Origin: JAIYDJ01 sp031400505
Lineage (GTDB): Bacteria > Pseudomonadota > Alphaproteobacteria > Rhodobacterales > Rhodobacteraceae
NCBI GenBank assembly: GCA_031400505.1
Contig: JANNPZ010000078.1
Coordinates: 75,364-139,363, forward strand
Direction: 5' to 3'
Length of the DNA stretch: 64,000 bases
Shown here: one piece after another, positions 1 to 8,770 of the stretch
Layout: each line of letters begins with the position of its first letter
How positions within the stretch are numbered: position 1 is the first letter of the stretch
Translations under genes and position numbers: made by a program
The notes under the pieces: generated by a model
Databases searched by the model: none
The model's input: only the letters and a program-made list of their open reading frames with translations
Told to the model about the DNA's origin: nothing

Positions 1-1213
1 CAAATGCATCGGCCAACTCCTCGGGGTGTTCGTGAAACCGCTTGGAAATCGGGCCATAGACCGGGTCCATCCGCAACGCGAGATCTGAGGTGAACATCAC
101 CGGCGCGTGGCGGCGGGCAGGGTCATGCGCGTCGGGCACGAGGCCCGCCGCATCGGCATCCGTCGGGATCCACTGCGTGGCCCCTGCCGGGCTTTTGGTC
201 TGCACCCATTCGAACCCGAACAGCGTGTCGAAATAGCTGTTGTCCCAGGTTGTAGGCGTCGGCGTCCAGGCGCCTTCCAACCCGCTGGTGGTGGTGTGCA
301 CCCCCGTGCCGGTGCCAAAGGCGTTCTTCCAGCCCAGACCCATTTCCTGCATCGGGGCCCCTTCCGGTTCCGCCCCGACCAGCGCCGGATCGCCCGCGCC
401 ATGTGCCTTGCCGAACGTGTGCCCGCCCGCAATCAGCGCCACGGTTTCCGCGTCGTTCATCGCCATCCGGCCGAATGTCTCGCGGATGTCACGCGCCGAG
501 GCCAGCGGATCGGGCGTGCCGTTCGGGCCCTCGGGGTTGACGTAGATCAGACCCATCTGCACAGCCGCCAACGGGTTTTCCAATTCGCGTTCGCCGCTAT
601 AACGCTTGTCGTCCAGCCAGGTGCCTTCGGAACCCCAATAGATGTCCTCTGCCGGCTCCCATGTATCCGAACGGCCTCCGCCGAAGCCGAAAGTCTGGAA
701 CCCCATATCCTCAAGTGCGACATTTCCCGCATAGATCAACAGATCAGCCCAGGACAATGCCGCGCCGTATTTCGCCTTGATGGGCCACAGCAGACGCCGC
801 GCCTTATCGAGGTTGCCGTTGTCGGGCCAAGAATTCAGCGGCGCAAAGCGCTGTGACCCCGATCCTGCCCCGCCGCGGCCATCGGCCGTGCGGTAGGTGC
901 CCGCCGAATGCCACGCCATACGGATGAAGAACGGCCCATAGTGCCCGTAATCCGCCGGCCACCAGTCCTGCGACGTGCGCATCAGCGCGACCAGATCGGC
1001 TTTTACCGCAGCCAGGTCCAGCGTCTTGAACGCCTTGGAATAGCTGAACCCCGTGCCCATCGGATTGGACAGGGCTGAATGCTGATGCAAAATCTTCAGG
1101 TTCAATTGGTTCGGCCACCAATCGCGCGCCGACATCGTGGTTGATACGGCATTTGCCCCGACGCCGTGCATGACAGGGCATTTTCCGACGCTCGGCTTGT
1201 CGTTTCCGTCCAT
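1..1213 (-). CDS. katG: Catalase-peroxidase KatG (C-terminal part beyond window edge)
   Basis: Haem catalase-peroxidase that removes hydrogen peroxide. The reading frame starts at ATG 1213, preceded by a GGAGAG ribosome site, and stays open to the left edge, so about the first 404 residues are present. The distal haem triad is visible as IRMAWHSAG (R98, W101, H102). The YVNPEGP segment with the family's cross-linked Tyr and the proximal-His segment LIAGGHTFGKAHG are also present. The full-length family is about 720-740 residues, so the C-terminal duplicated domain lies outside. It is divergent from an OxyR gene 162 bp away, which is the classic arrangement for peroxide-induced katG. Identity is secure; expression control is inferred from the neighbour. 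Confidence 0.97.
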   Translation of the reverse strand, partial: MDGNDKPSVGKCPVMHGVGANAVSTTMSARDWWPNQLNLKILHQHSALSNPMGTGFSYSKAFKTLDLAAVKADLVALMRTSQDWWPADYGHYGPFFIRMAWHSAGTYRTADGRGGAGSGSQRFAPLNSWPDNGNLDKARRLLWPIKAKYGAALSWADLLIYAGNVALEDMGFQTFGFGGGRSDTWEPAEDIYWGSEGTWLDDKRYSGERELENPLAAVQMGLIYVNPEGPNGTPDPLASARDIRETFGRMAMNDAETVALIAGGHTFGKAHGAGDPALVGAEPEGAPMQEMGLGWKNAFGTGTGVHTTTSGLEGAWTPTPTTWDNSYFDTLFGFEWVQTKSPAGATQWIPTDADAAGLVPDAHDPARRHAPVMFTSDLALRMDPVYGPISKRFHEHPEELADAF

Positions 1214-1375
1214 GGTGCTCTCCAATCTGGCTGCGATATTACTGCGCTCTGGCTGCTACCTGTGGTCTGCAATGCGCGATTTCAACGCATGTCAGACCAA
1301 GGATTGGCCACTGTCTAGCAAGTTCCGGCGATTAGGATAAGTTGTATTTTCTGATCGGCGTGATAAGAATTAGTT
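1214..1375. promoter_or_regulatory. katG/oxyR divergent promoter region
   Basis: The 162 bp between the divergent katG and oxyR starts must hold both promoters and, by analogy with other OxyR-katG pairs, an OxyR site. The oxyR-proximal part (about 1330-1375) is AT-rich with repeated ATAAG words and T-N11-A spacing of LysR-operator type. I cannot define a clear four-block OxyR box by eye. Confidence 0.4.
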
Positions 1376-2347
1376 ATGATAAATCTCACCTTCAAGCAGT
1401 TCCGCTATTTCGAGGCACTTGCGCGCCACGGCCATTTCGGCCTTGCCGCAGCGGCCTGCGCCATCTCTCAACCGGCCTTGTCGATGCGGATCAAAGAGAT
1501 GGAAGACATGCTTGGCACGACCCTGTTCGAACGCGGGGCACGGTCTGTGCGGCTGACAGGATTCGGAGAGGAACTGGCGTTGCGGCTGCGCGAAATCCTG
1601 CGCGCGGTAGACGAGTTGGAAGACCTCGCAAGGGCATCGAGGGACCGACTGGCGGGGCGGTTGCGCATCGGGGTGATTCCCACAGTAGCCCCCTATCTGC
1701 TGCCCACGATCATCGGAAATCTGACCCTGGCCAACGCTGATCTTGACATTCACGTTCGCGAAACCGTAACGCCAAAACTGCTGACGGATCTGGCAGAGGG
1801 GCGGCTTGATACGGCAATTGTCGCGCTGCCGGTGTCGGAACCAACACTGACGGAAGTGCCGCTTTTTGCCGAGGATTTCGTTCTGGTCCGCCCTGCGGTC
1901 GATGCCGACAAGCCGGTACCGAATGGCGAGATGCTGCGCGAGATGCGCCTGTTGCTGTTGGAAGAGGGGCATTGTTTTCGCGATCAGGCGCTGTCGTTTT
2001 GCAACATGCAGGCGTCCTCGCCGCGCGAATTGCTGGACGGCAGTTCGCTGACCACGTTGGTGCAGATGGTCGGCGCAGGCATCGGCGTCACGCTGATCCC
2101 TGAAATGGCACTGGCGCTGGAGGCGCGGTCAAATGCGGTTTCGGTGGCGCGGTTCGCAGCCCCGGCCCCGCGGCGGACCATCGGCATGGTCTGGCGCAAG
2201 TCAAGCCCCCTTGCCCGCCAGTTGACCCAGATTGCCGAGGTGGTGGCGCGTTCTGCAAACAGCCTGCGCTTGCACCATGACCAACAGCGCGAGCACAGCC
2301 AACCCGCAACCCAAACACCTGGTGTTCCCTACTCGGGGGCGCAATAG
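1376..2347 (+). CDS. oxyR: Hydrogen-peroxide-sensing LysR-family regulator OxyR
   Basis: LysR-type transcription factor of 323 residues that senses peroxide. It has an N-terminal winged helix-turn-helix (about residues 4-62) and a substrate-binding-like sensor domain. The diagnostic redox pair is in GHCFRDQALSFC: C200 and C209 have the same 9-residue spacing as the C199/C208 disulfide pair of E. coli OxyR. It starts at ATG 1376 and is divergent from katG, its expected target. The 3' end overlaps the convergent ArsR-family gene by 19 bp (2329-2347). The ribosome site is weak, so the start is likely but not proven. Confidence 0.93.
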   Translation: MINLTFKQFRYFEALARHGHFGLAAAACAISQPALSMRIKEMEDMLGTTLFERGARSVRLTGFGEELALRLREILRAVDELEDLARASRDRLAGRLRIGVIPTVAPYLLPTIIGNLTLANADLDIHVRETVTPKLLTDLAEGRLDTAIVALPVSEPTLTEVPLFAEDFVLVRPAVDADKPVPNGEMLREMRLLLLEEGHCFRDQALSFCNMQASSPRELLDGSSLTTLVQMVGAGIGVTLIPEMALALEARSNAVSVARFAAPAPRRTIGMVWRKSSPLARQLTQIAEVVARSANSLRLHHDQQREHSQPATQTPGVPYSGAQ

Positions 2348-2649
2348 ACCCGGTACAGGGTTTCCAGCACCGCGCGCACTTCTGCGCTGGCCAGACGATA
2401 GTAAACGGTCTGGCCGCTGCGTCGGGTCGCAACCAACCGCAGTGCGCGCATCTTGCCCAGATGCTGCGACAGCGCAGCCGAACTGAGGCTGACAATCCCC
2501 GCCAGATCGCCAACCGATTTTTCGCCCGCAAGCAAGGTACACAGCACAACAAGCCGTTTCGGGTTGGCCATCGAGGTCAGCATGGCTGCAACCTCTTCGG
2601 CTTTGGCCTCAAGGTCGGGCAGGGCGGTTGGGAGAGTGGCTAAATTCAT
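2329..2649 (-). CDS. bigR: Persulfide-responsive ArsR-family repressor (BigR/SqrR type)
   Basis: ArsR-family winged-helix repressor of 106 residues from ATG 2649. The recognition helix lies around SLSSAALSQHLGKMRAL. Two cysteines, C37 (VLCTLLAGE) and C103 (VYCAPE), are 66 residues apart, as in the reactive dithiol pairs of BigR and SqrR, where sulfane sulfur forms a bridge and releases DNA. It is divergent from the permease, hydrolase and SulP genes of a sulfide-detoxification operon, the usual BigR target. An upstream in-frame extension to 2760 is possible but would cover the promoter. Function is inferred from the cysteines plus context. Confidence 0.88.
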   Translation of the reverse strand: MNLATLPTALPDLEAKAEEVAAMLTSMANPKRLVVLCTLLAGEKSVGDLAGIVSLSSAALSQHLGKMRALRLVATRRSGQTVYYRLASAEVRAVLETLYRVYCAPE

Positions 2650-2654
2650 ACTTG

Positions 2655-2676
2655 ATATTTTAGCACTTTCGAATAT
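2655..2676. promoter_or_regulatory. Candidate BigR/SqrR operator
   Basis: An AT-rich stretch in an otherwise GC-rich region, immediately upstream of the repressor start. It contains an inverted repeat ATATT...AATAT (2655-2659 and 2672-2676). BigR-family operators are AT-rich imperfect palindromes in this position. It is the only such element in the 114-bp gap between bigR and the permease gene. By-eye call. Confidence 0.4.
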
Positions 2677-2763
2677 TATTATCAACAAGAACCTGCAGTC
2701 GGCCTGACGCTCCGGCACAACCGAACCAGCCGGACAAGACCGTAGCCCAAGGAGATACATCGC

Positions 2764-3189
2764 GTGATCACAGACTTCACCCCCTACGCGTCTTTGTTCG
2801 GCGGCGCCCTGATCGGGCTATCTGCCGTGCTGCTGATGGCATTCAACGGCCGCATTGCCGGCATGACGGCCATACTCGGCGGCGTCCTGGAACCTGCAAA
2901 TCCGACCGGCCGCTGGCGGCTGGCCTTTCTGGCCGGTGCGGTTGTGGCCCCGCTGCTTGCAACCCTTGCCGGGGCCGAGTTCGCCTTCGCCTCGCCCAGC
3001 ACGGGTCTGCTGCTGGCCCTTGGCGGTGTGATCGTCGGCGTCGGCGTGACCTATGGATCTGGCTGCACATCGGGGCATGGCGTCTGCGGTATTGCGCGCC
3101 TGTCGCCCCGGTCGATCGTGGCAACAGCGACCTTCATGGCCACGGCATTTGCCACCGTCACCCTGATCCGCCACGGCTTTGAAGGCTGA
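2764..3189 (+). CDS. pmpA: YeeE/YedE-family sulfur-compound permease, first half
   Basis: Membrane protein of 141 residues of the YeeE/YedE (Sulf_transp) family, which moves reduced sulfur species such as thiosulfate or sulfide-derived sulfur. The start is GTG 2764, set by AAGGAG about 9 bp upstream. Hydrophobic segments alternate with short loops, and the family signature YGSGCTSGHGVCG is present with its conserved cysteines. Four bases later follows a second half-size homologue, so the pair probably forms one two-subunit permease. First gene of the operon controlled by the divergent BigR-like repressor. Confidence 0.88.
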   Translation: MITDFTPYASLFGGALIGLSAVLLMAFNGRIAGMTAILGGVLEPANPTGRWRLAFLAGAVVAPLLATLAGAEFAFASPSTGLLLALGGVIVGVGVTYGSGCTSGHGVCGIARLSPRSIVATATFMATAFATVTLIRHGFEG

Positions 3190-3193
3190 GCAC

Positions 3194-3634
3194 ATGAACC
3201 GCATCCTTTCCGCCGTCGCCGCCGGCCTGATCTTTGGCCTTGGCATCGCCATTTCGGGCATGGGCAACCCAGCCAAAGTAATGAATTTCTTCGATGTCTT
3301 CGGCACATGGGACCCAAGCCTTGCCTTTGTGATGGGCGGTGCTCTGATCACCACCGCCATCGGGTACAGGGTGATCTTTGGACGTGCCACAGCCCCGCTG
3401 TTCGACACCGCATTTCACCTGCCGACAGCAAAAACCATCGACACCAAACTGATCGGCGGTTCGGCCCTGTTCGGCGTCGGTTGGGGCATTTCGGGATTTT
3501 GCCCCGGCGGGGCAATCCCGGCGCTCGGCTTTGCACCCTGGCCGACCGCCCTTTTCCTGATCGCGATGGGGGCGGGCATCTTGCTGGCCCGCTGGCTACA
3601 AACGCTGCCCCGGCGCCAGACTGCTGATGCTTGA
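3194..3634 (+). CDS. pmpB: YeeE/YedE-family permease, second half (DUF6691 type)
   Basis: Membrane protein of 146 residues, partner of the preceding permease half. ATG 3194 is preceded by GAAGG; upstream TTG 3179 is a poorer choice. The C-terminal half carries the cysteine motif GWGISGFCPGGAI, matching the GSGxTSGHGxCG type motif of the first half. The gene is 4 bp from pmpA and 12 bp from blh, so co-transcription is very likely. In the BigR regulon these permeases accompany a persulfide dioxygenase; the substrate here is not shown by sequence. Confidence 0.87.
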   Translation: MNRILSAVAAGLIFGLGIAISGMGNPAKVMNFFDVFGTWDPSLAFVMGGALITTAIGYRVIFGRATAPLFDTAFHLPTAKTIDTKLIGGSALFGVGWGISGFCPGGAIPALGFAPWPTALFLIAMGAGILLARWLQTLPRRQTADA

Positions 3635-3646
3635 TTGGAAACCCTC

Positions 3647-4540
3647 ATGACCCACATCCCGCACCCCATTGATCTGTCAGTGAAACCCGAGGTCACCGCC
3701 TTTTTCGACGCCCCCACCAACACCGTCACCTATGTCGTGCGCGACCCCGCCAGCACGTCCTGCGCCGTAATCGACAGCGTGATGGACATCGACTATGCCG
3801 CCGGCCGCATCACCTATGCCTCTGCCGACGCAGTGATCGCGCATGTTCGCAACCATGGCCTGACGTTGGAATGGCTGATTGAAACGCATGTCCACGCCGA
3901 TCATTTGTCGGGCGCGCCCTACATTCAGGGCAAGCTTGGCGGCAAGATCGGGATCGGTGAAAACATCACGGTCGTCCAGGACACGTTCGGCAAGGTGTTC
4001 AACGAAGGCACCGAGTTTCAACGGGATGGCAGCCAATTCGACCGGCTGTTCCGCGACGGCGACATCTACAGCATCGGCACCATGACCGTTCAGGTGTTGC
4101 ACACGCCAGGCCACACCCCGGCCTGCATGACGCATGTGGTGGGCAATGCCGCCTTTGTCGGTGATACCCTTTTCATGCCCGACGGCGGATCGGCCCGCGC
4201 CGACTTTCCGGGTGGCGACGCGCGCACCCTTTACCGATCCATCAAACGCGTGCTCTCGATGCCCGCCGACATGCGCCTGTTCATGTGCCACGACTACGGC
4301 CCGAATGGCCGCGACATCCGCTGGGAAACCACGGTTGCCGAACAGACCGCCCACAACATCCATGTGCATGACGGCATCACCGAAGACCAGTTCGTGACCC
4401 TGCGCGAGGCCCGCGACGCCACCCTGCCCATGCCGCGACTGATCATCCCGTCCTTGCAGATCAACATGCGCGGCGGCGACCTGCCGCCCCCGGACGAGGG
4501 TGGCAAACGGTTCCTGAAGGTGCCGATCAACGGCCTCTAA
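3647..4540 (+). CDS. blh: Metallo-beta-lactamase-fold hydrolase, Blh/persulfide dioxygenase-like
   Basis: Protein of 297 residues of the beta-lactamase-like hydrolase (Blh, ETHE1-related) family, which oxidises glutathione persulfide to sulfite in sulfide detoxification. Metal-binding motifs are ETHVHADHLSG near residue 85, TPGHTP, VGDTLF and MCHDYG. Start chosen at ATG 3647 over TTG 3635 because it has family-like N-terminal length. Sits between the permease halves and a SulP transporter under a BigR-like repressor, the gene set known from BigR operons. Persulfide dioxygenase activity is inferred from family plus context. Confidence 0.88.
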   Translation: MTHIPHPIDLSVKPEVTAFFDAPTNTVTYVVRDPASTSCAVIDSVMDIDYAAGRITYASADAVIAHVRNHGLTLEWLIETHVHADHLSGAPYIQGKLGGKIGIGENITVVQDTFGKVFNEGTEFQRDGSQFDRLFRDGDIYSIGTMTVQVLHTPGHTPACMTHVVGNAAFVGDTLFMPDGGSARADFPGGDARTLYRSIKRVLSMPADMRLFMCHDYGPNGRDIRWETTVAEQTAHNIHVHDGITEDQFVTLREARDATLPMPRLIIPSLQINMRGGDLPPPDEGGKRFLKVPINGL

Positions 4541-4606
4541 AGCTTGCTAGGTGCCGGGCCTCAAGAAACGGGTCATGATGCAAATCGAGTTCGAAAGGCC
4601 AAGCAC

Positions 4607-6337
4607 TTGACATTCCTCAGGAACATCCTGCCCATTCTTGGCTGGATCCCGACTTACACCAAGACGGATGCCCAAAGCGATCTTGTCGCAGCGGTGATCG
4701 TGACGATCATGCTGGTGCCGCAAAGCCTCGCCTATGCAATGCTCGCAGGCCTGCCGCCCCAAGTCGGGCTCTACGCCTCCATCCTGCCGCTGATCGCCTA
4801 CGCCCTGTTCGGCACCAGCCGCGCGCTGGCCGTGGGCCCGGTTGCCGTCGTCTCGTTGATGACCGCCGCCAGCGTCGGTCAGATCGCTGCCCCCGGATCA
4901 CCCGACTATCTCACAGCAGCCATCACACTCGCCTTCTTGTCCGGCCTGATCCTTGTGGCGATGTCGGCCTTGCGCCTAGGGTTCTTGGCGAACTTCCTTA
5001 GCCATCCGGTGATTTCCGGCTTTATCACCGCCTCCGGCATCCTGATCGCCACAAGCCAGATCAAACATGTCCTCGGCATCAGCGTCGAAGGCGACGCGCT
5101 GCCTGACCTGCTGGCTGGCCTGCTGCGCGGCCTTGGACACACCAACCTGATCACGCTGACCATCGGCGGCATGACCATCGCTTTCTTGTTCTGGACCCGC
5201 AAGCGGTTGAAACCCCTGCTGTTGGCGCAAGGCCTTCATCCCCGTATGGCCGACCTTGTGGCCAAGGCTGGTCCGGTTGCCGCCATCGTCGTGTCAGTCC
5301 TGCTCGTCGTGCAGTTCGACCTCGCAGACCGCGGCGTGAAAATCGTGGGCGACATCCCCGCAGGCTTTCCGCCTTTCGCCCTGCCCTCTTTCAACCTTGG
5401 CCTTTGGCAGCAGCTGGCCCTTCCCGCCCTGCTGATCAGCCTTGTGGGCTTTGTCGAGTCGGCGTCGGTGGCGCAAACCCTGGCCGCCAAACGCCGCCAG
5501 CGCATCGTGCCCAATCAGGAGCTGACAGCACTCGGGGCCGCCAACATCGCCTCGGCGCTGTCAGGGGGGTACCCGGTGACGGGTGGCTTCGCACGATCCG
5601 TGGTGAATTTTGACGCCGGCGCGGAAACCCCGCTGGCCGGGGCTTTTACGGCGGCAGGCATCCTCGCCTCAACGCTGCTTCTGACCCCGCTGTTCCGCCA
5701 CCTGCCCCAGGCAGTGCTCGCCGCAACCATCATCGTGGCCGTCCTTTCGCTGGTCGATATCGGCGCCATCCGCCGTACCTTCGCCTATTCCAAATCAGAT
5801 TTCGCCGCGATGGCCGCCACCATCCTGACCGTTCTGCTGGTGGGGGTCGAAGAGGGCATTTCCGCCGGCGTTTTGCTGTCACTCGCCCTCTTCTTGTGGC
5901 GCACCTCGCGCCCGCACATGGCCATCGTGGGCCAGGTTCCGGGTACAGAGCATTTTCGCAACATCGACCGCCACCACGTGATAACCGACCCTGCGATCCT
6001 GACGATCCGGGTTGACGAAAGCCTGTATTTCGCCAACTCCCGCGCGCTTGAGGATGCGATCTACGATCATATCGCAGACCAGCCCGCGCTGAAACATGTC
6101 ATCCTGATGTGCCCCGCAATCAACGCGATCGACGCCTCCGGCCTCGAAAGCCTTGAGGCTATCGCCCACCGCCTCGGATCAGCCGGGGTCGGCTTCCACC
6201 TGTCCGAGGTGAAGGGTCCCGTGATGGACGCCCTCAAACGCTCGGATTTCCTGCAGCATTTCAAGGGCCAAGTGTTCCTGTCGCAGTTCGAAGCCGTCAC
6301 CACCCTGCGCGGCAACCTCGCAAACCCCGCCGCCTGA
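4607..6337 (+). CDS. SulP-family anion transporter with STAS domain
   Basis: SLC26/SulP inorganic-anion transporter, about 576 residues. It has 10-14 hydrophobic segments, starting with the family motif region QSLAYAMLAGLPPQVGLYAS, and a C-terminal cytoplasmic STAS domain (about the last 120 residues, including AINAIDASGLESLEAI). No in-frame ATG precedes the first membrane segments. TTG 4607 with GAAAGG upstream is the best start; TTG 4544 is the alternative. Last gene of the sulfide operon, so it probably exports sulfite or sulfate produced by the persulfide dioxygenase; bicarbonate is an alternative substrate in this family. Confidence 0.85.
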   Translation: MTFLRNILPILGWIPTYTKTDAQSDLVAAVIVTIMLVPQSLAYAMLAGLPPQVGLYASILPLIAYALFGTSRALAVGPVAVVSLMTAASVGQIAAPGSPDYLTAAITLAFLSGLILVAMSALRLGFLANFLSHPVISGFITASGILIATSQIKHVLGISVEGDALPDLLAGLLRGLGHTNLITLTIGGMTIAFLFWTRKRLKPLLLAQGLHPRMADLVAKAGPVAAIVVSVLLVVQFDLADRGVKIVGDIPAGFPPFALPSFNLGLWQQLALPALLISLVGFVESASVAQTLAAKRRQRIVPNQELTALGAANIASALSGGYPVTGGFARSVVNFDAGAETPLAGAFTAAGILASTLLLTPLFRHLPQAVLAATIIVAVLSLVDIGAIRRTFAYSKSDFAAMAATILTVLLVGVEEGISAGVLLSLALFLWRTSRPHMAIVGQVPGTEHFRNIDRHHVITDPAILTIRVDESLYFANSRALEDAIYDHIADQPALKHVILMCPAINAIDASGLESLEAIAHRLGSAGVGFHLSEVKGPVMDALKRSDFLQHFKGQVFLSQFEAVTTLRGNLANPAA

Positions 6338-6395
6338 GCGGTTGTCTTCGGCCCGATCCTGCGCCACCCTAAGCCATTAGATCAAAGGTGCCGCA

Positions 6396-7178
6396 ATGAC
6401 CGAAACCGCAAAACCCCCGCGCCTCGCCCTGTGGCAGGGCCCCTCGCCGGAGGGCGACACCGTCCAAGCCCTGCAAACCCTTCGTGAAGCCCTGCACGCA
6501 GCGGGTAGCTTGGGCGCCACAACCCTCGTCGCCCCAGAGGTCTTCCTGCCCGGCTACAACCATCCCGACATTGCTGCCTGCGCCCAACCGCGCGGCGGCG
6601 TCTGGCACCGCGCGCTGGCGGACACATGTCGTGATGCGCGGTGTGGCCTGATCGTCGGCTACGCTGAGCGTGGCGGAGCAGACCTTTTCAACGCCTAGGT
6701 TGCCTTTGACGCAGCGGGCGAAGAAATCGCCCATTACCGTAAGATACAGCTTTATGGCCCGCGGGAAAAAGCGATCTACCGGCCCGGCGACACCTATACG
6801 ACCTTCAACCTGAACGGCACCCGAACCGCCCTGCTGATCTGCTATGATATCGAGTTTGCCGGCCATGTCGCAGCCCTGGCTGCACTGGGCGTCACCCTAA
6901 TCCTGACCGCCACCGCCAACATGCTGCCCTTCACCTTTGTCAGCCGGATGAGCGTGCCCGCGATGTCCGCCCACCACGCCGTCAGCATCGTCTACGCGAA
7001 TTACTGCGGGGTCGAAGGCGATCTGACCTATTCTGGCGGCTCGATCATCGTGGGCCCCGACGGCGAAACACTGGCCCTGGCGGGCCGCACCCCTGCGCTG
7101 CTGGTGGCCGACCTGCCTACCCCCGACCCGAAACTCCTGTCGATGCAGGCGCAGGATTACCGCCCGATCCTGCGCTGA
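6396..7178 (+). pseudogene. Nitrilase-family carbon-nitrogen hydrolase interrupted by an in-frame TAG
   Basis: Reading in one frame from ATG 6396 to TGA 7178 gives a complete carbon-nitrogen hydrolase of about 260 residues, except that codon 101 (6696-6698) is TAG. Both halves align without frameshift to the family. The catalytic triad survives: Glu in APEVFLPGY, Lys in YRKIQLYG and Cys in LICYDIEF. Homologues read through this point as YNAxVxFD, so one base change (for example TCG to TAG) explains the break. The gene follows the SulP transporter by 58 bp. It could be a recent pseudogene, a sequencing error or, less likely, a read-through gene. The substrate would be an amide or nitrile, not predictable. 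Confidence 0.85.
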
Positions 7179-7188
7179 TCGGCCCCTT

Positions 7189-7218
7189 CATCTTGGCCCA
7201 AATATCCCCGCCGGAGGC
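7189..7218 (+). repeat. Dispersed 30-bp repeat, copy 1
   Basis: Consists of CATCTTGGCCC followed by AAATATCCCCGCCGGAGGC, 10 bp after the stop of the nitrilase remnant. The same unit recurs at 11017, 16023, 16072 (inverted) and 23678. Typical position just past a stop codon. Confidence 0.85.
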
Positions 7219-7278
7219 CCCTGTGGCGCGCCTCTCGCGCGCCTCAAGCATCTTGCGGCGGAACGCCGTGCCGTGCCA

Positions 7279-8265
7279 CTAGCGTTCGAACCGCCTGGCC
7301 CTGCTCCAGGCCAGCGCATCTCCGATCATCAACGGCAGGCTCGACCGCTCGGGCCGCCAGCCCAACTCCTCGACCGCCCGGGCAGAGCCCGAGACCAGCG
7401 CCGACGCATCCCCAGCCCGGCGCTCGCCGATCACCAGCGGCACTTCGCGGTTGGTCACCGTCCGGCTCGCCTCCACCACCTCGCGCACCGAAAACCCGGT
7501 GCCGGACCCAAGGCAGAACACACGGTTCGCCCGCCCGTCCCGCAACCAGTTCAAACCCAGCACATGCGCCGCCGCCAGGTCGCTCACATGAACATAGTCG
7601 CGCACGCAAGTCCCGTCCGGCGTCGGATAATCCGTCCCGAACAGTGTCAACGCCGGACGCCGCCCCTCAATCGCATCCAGCATCAGCGGGATCAGATGCG
7701 TCTCTGGCACATGCTGCTCGCCGATCTCGCCCTCGGGATCGGCACCGGCAACATTGAAATACCTGAAGATCACATGCCGCAACCCATGACTTGCCCCAAA
7801 GTTCTGTACGATTTGTTCAATCGCGAGCTTGCTCGCCCCATAGGCATTGATCGGATGCTGCGCCGTATCCTCGTCCAGAACCACACCGTCCTGATCGCCA
7901 TAGGTGGCGCAGGTGCTGGAAAACACGAACTGCAAACACCCCGCAGCCACTGCCGCCTCGATCAGGTTGAGCGCACCCCCCACATTGACCCGCCAATAGC
8001 GCCCTGGGTCCTTCATCGAATCGCCCACAAGCGACAATGCCGCAAAATGCATGACCGCCACCGGGCGATGCTCTGCAAACGCCGCATCCACAGCCGCGCG
8101 GTCCATCAAGTCGCCGACAACCAGTGGCCCGTACTTGACCGCCTCGCGCCAACCGGTTGCCAGATTGTCGAACGCGACCGGCACAAAACCGGCCTGCGCC
8201 AACGCCTTGCAGGCATGTGCGCCGATGTAACCCGCGCCGCCTGTAACCAGGACCTTGTCCGACAT
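7279..8265 (-). CDS. galE: UDP-glucose 4-epimerase
   Basis: Extended short-chain dehydrogenase of 328 residues interconverting UDP-glucose and UDP-galactose, for envelope polysaccharide or galactose use. NAD-binding motif TGGAGYIG is at residues 8-15. The catalytic SST/YxxxK residues are S117/T118 region and Y142/K146 (AYGASK). The C-terminal half has the sugar-nucleotide segment FGTDYPTPDGTCVRDYVHV. ATG 8265 lies 4 bp after the stop of the Rrf2 regulator gene, so the two are likely one transcript. No other sugar-nucleotide genes are adjacent. Confidence 0.95.
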   Translation of the reverse strand: MSDKVLVTGGAGYIGAHACKALAQAGFVPVAFDNLATGWREAVKYGPLVVGDLMDRAAVDAAFAEHRPVAVMHFAALSLVGDSMKDPGRYWRVNVGGALNLIEAAVAAGCLQFVFSSTCATYGDQDGVVLDEDTAQHPINAYGASKLAIEQIVQNFGASHGLRHVIFRYFNVAGADPEGEIGEQHVPETHLIPLMLDAIEGRRPALTLFGTDYPTPDGTCVRDYVHVSDLAAAHVLGLNWLRDGRANRVFCLGSGTGFSVREVVEASRTVTNREVPLVIGERRAGDASALVSGSARAVEELGWRPERSSLPLMIGDALAWSRARRFER

Positions 8266-8269
8266 GTCG

Positions 8270-8713
8270 CTACTCCAATTCCCGTTTTGAACCTGCACGC
8301 AGAATGTCGGCCAAAGTCAGCGACTCGATCAGAACAAGATATGACCAAAAGACTTCGGCAAAAACCTTGCGAATCCGACAGGCATCCTCATCGTTGCAAT
8401 CCTCGCAGCGCTGATAGGCACTGCGCGACAGGCAGGGCAACGGGGCAATCGGCCCATCGATCATCCGCAGCAACTCGGAAATCGACACGGATCCAGGATC
8501 AACCTTCAATTGATACCCCCCCGACCGTCCGCGCGTCGAGGTGATGATCCCGGCATTGCGGATTTCCAGCAAGATATGCTCCAGAAACCGCTTGGGTGCA
8601 CCGGAGCGTTTGGCAATAGCCTCGATCGTCAATGCCTCGGGCGCGGGCTTTGCCGCTTCATCGGCAAGCGTCAGCAGGGCCTTTAGCGCGTATTTCATCT
8701 TCTGCGTGATCAT
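8270..8713 (-). CDS. Rrf2-family iron-sulfur-type transcriptional regulator
   Basis: Rrf2 winged-helix regulator of 147 residues. The DNA-binding part (residues 1-70) includes the typical KYALKALLTLA start and the wing STRGRSGGYQL. A cysteine cluster at C94, C103, C106 and C112 (PCLSRSAYQRCEDC...ACR) could bind an Fe-S cluster as in IscR or NsrR, although the spacing is not that of IscR. Sits directly upstream of galE with a 4-bp gap. The signal and target genes are unknown; autoregulation of the galE operon is the simplest guess. Confidence 0.88.
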   Translation of the reverse strand: MITQKMKYALKALLTLADEAAKPAPEALTIEAIAKRSGAPKRFLEHILLEIRNAGIITSTRGRSGGYQLKVDPGSVSISELLRMIDGPIAPLPCLSRSAYQRCEDCNDEDACRIRKVFAEVFWSYLVLIESLTLADILRAGSKRELE

Positions 8714-8770
8714 GACGTTCGCCTAGCCCGCCCGCGGCAACGACGCAACAGCCCCCGCAACGCCACGAAC

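Noticed and set aside
107..856. Long open frame on the + strand opposite katG
   Set aside because: It lies fully over KatG codons, has no family features, and its composition is that expected for the antisense of a GC-rich gene.
2763..2772. GTGATCACA at the permease start codon as a further TGTGATCACA operator
   Set aside because: Single imperfect copy overlapping the start codon, without the 21-bp partner; probably chance.
6696..6698. TAG read as pyrrolysine or another recoded amino acid
   Set aside because: No pyrrolysine genes are known in this bacterial group and the residue is not at a catalytic position; mutation or sequencing error is simpler.
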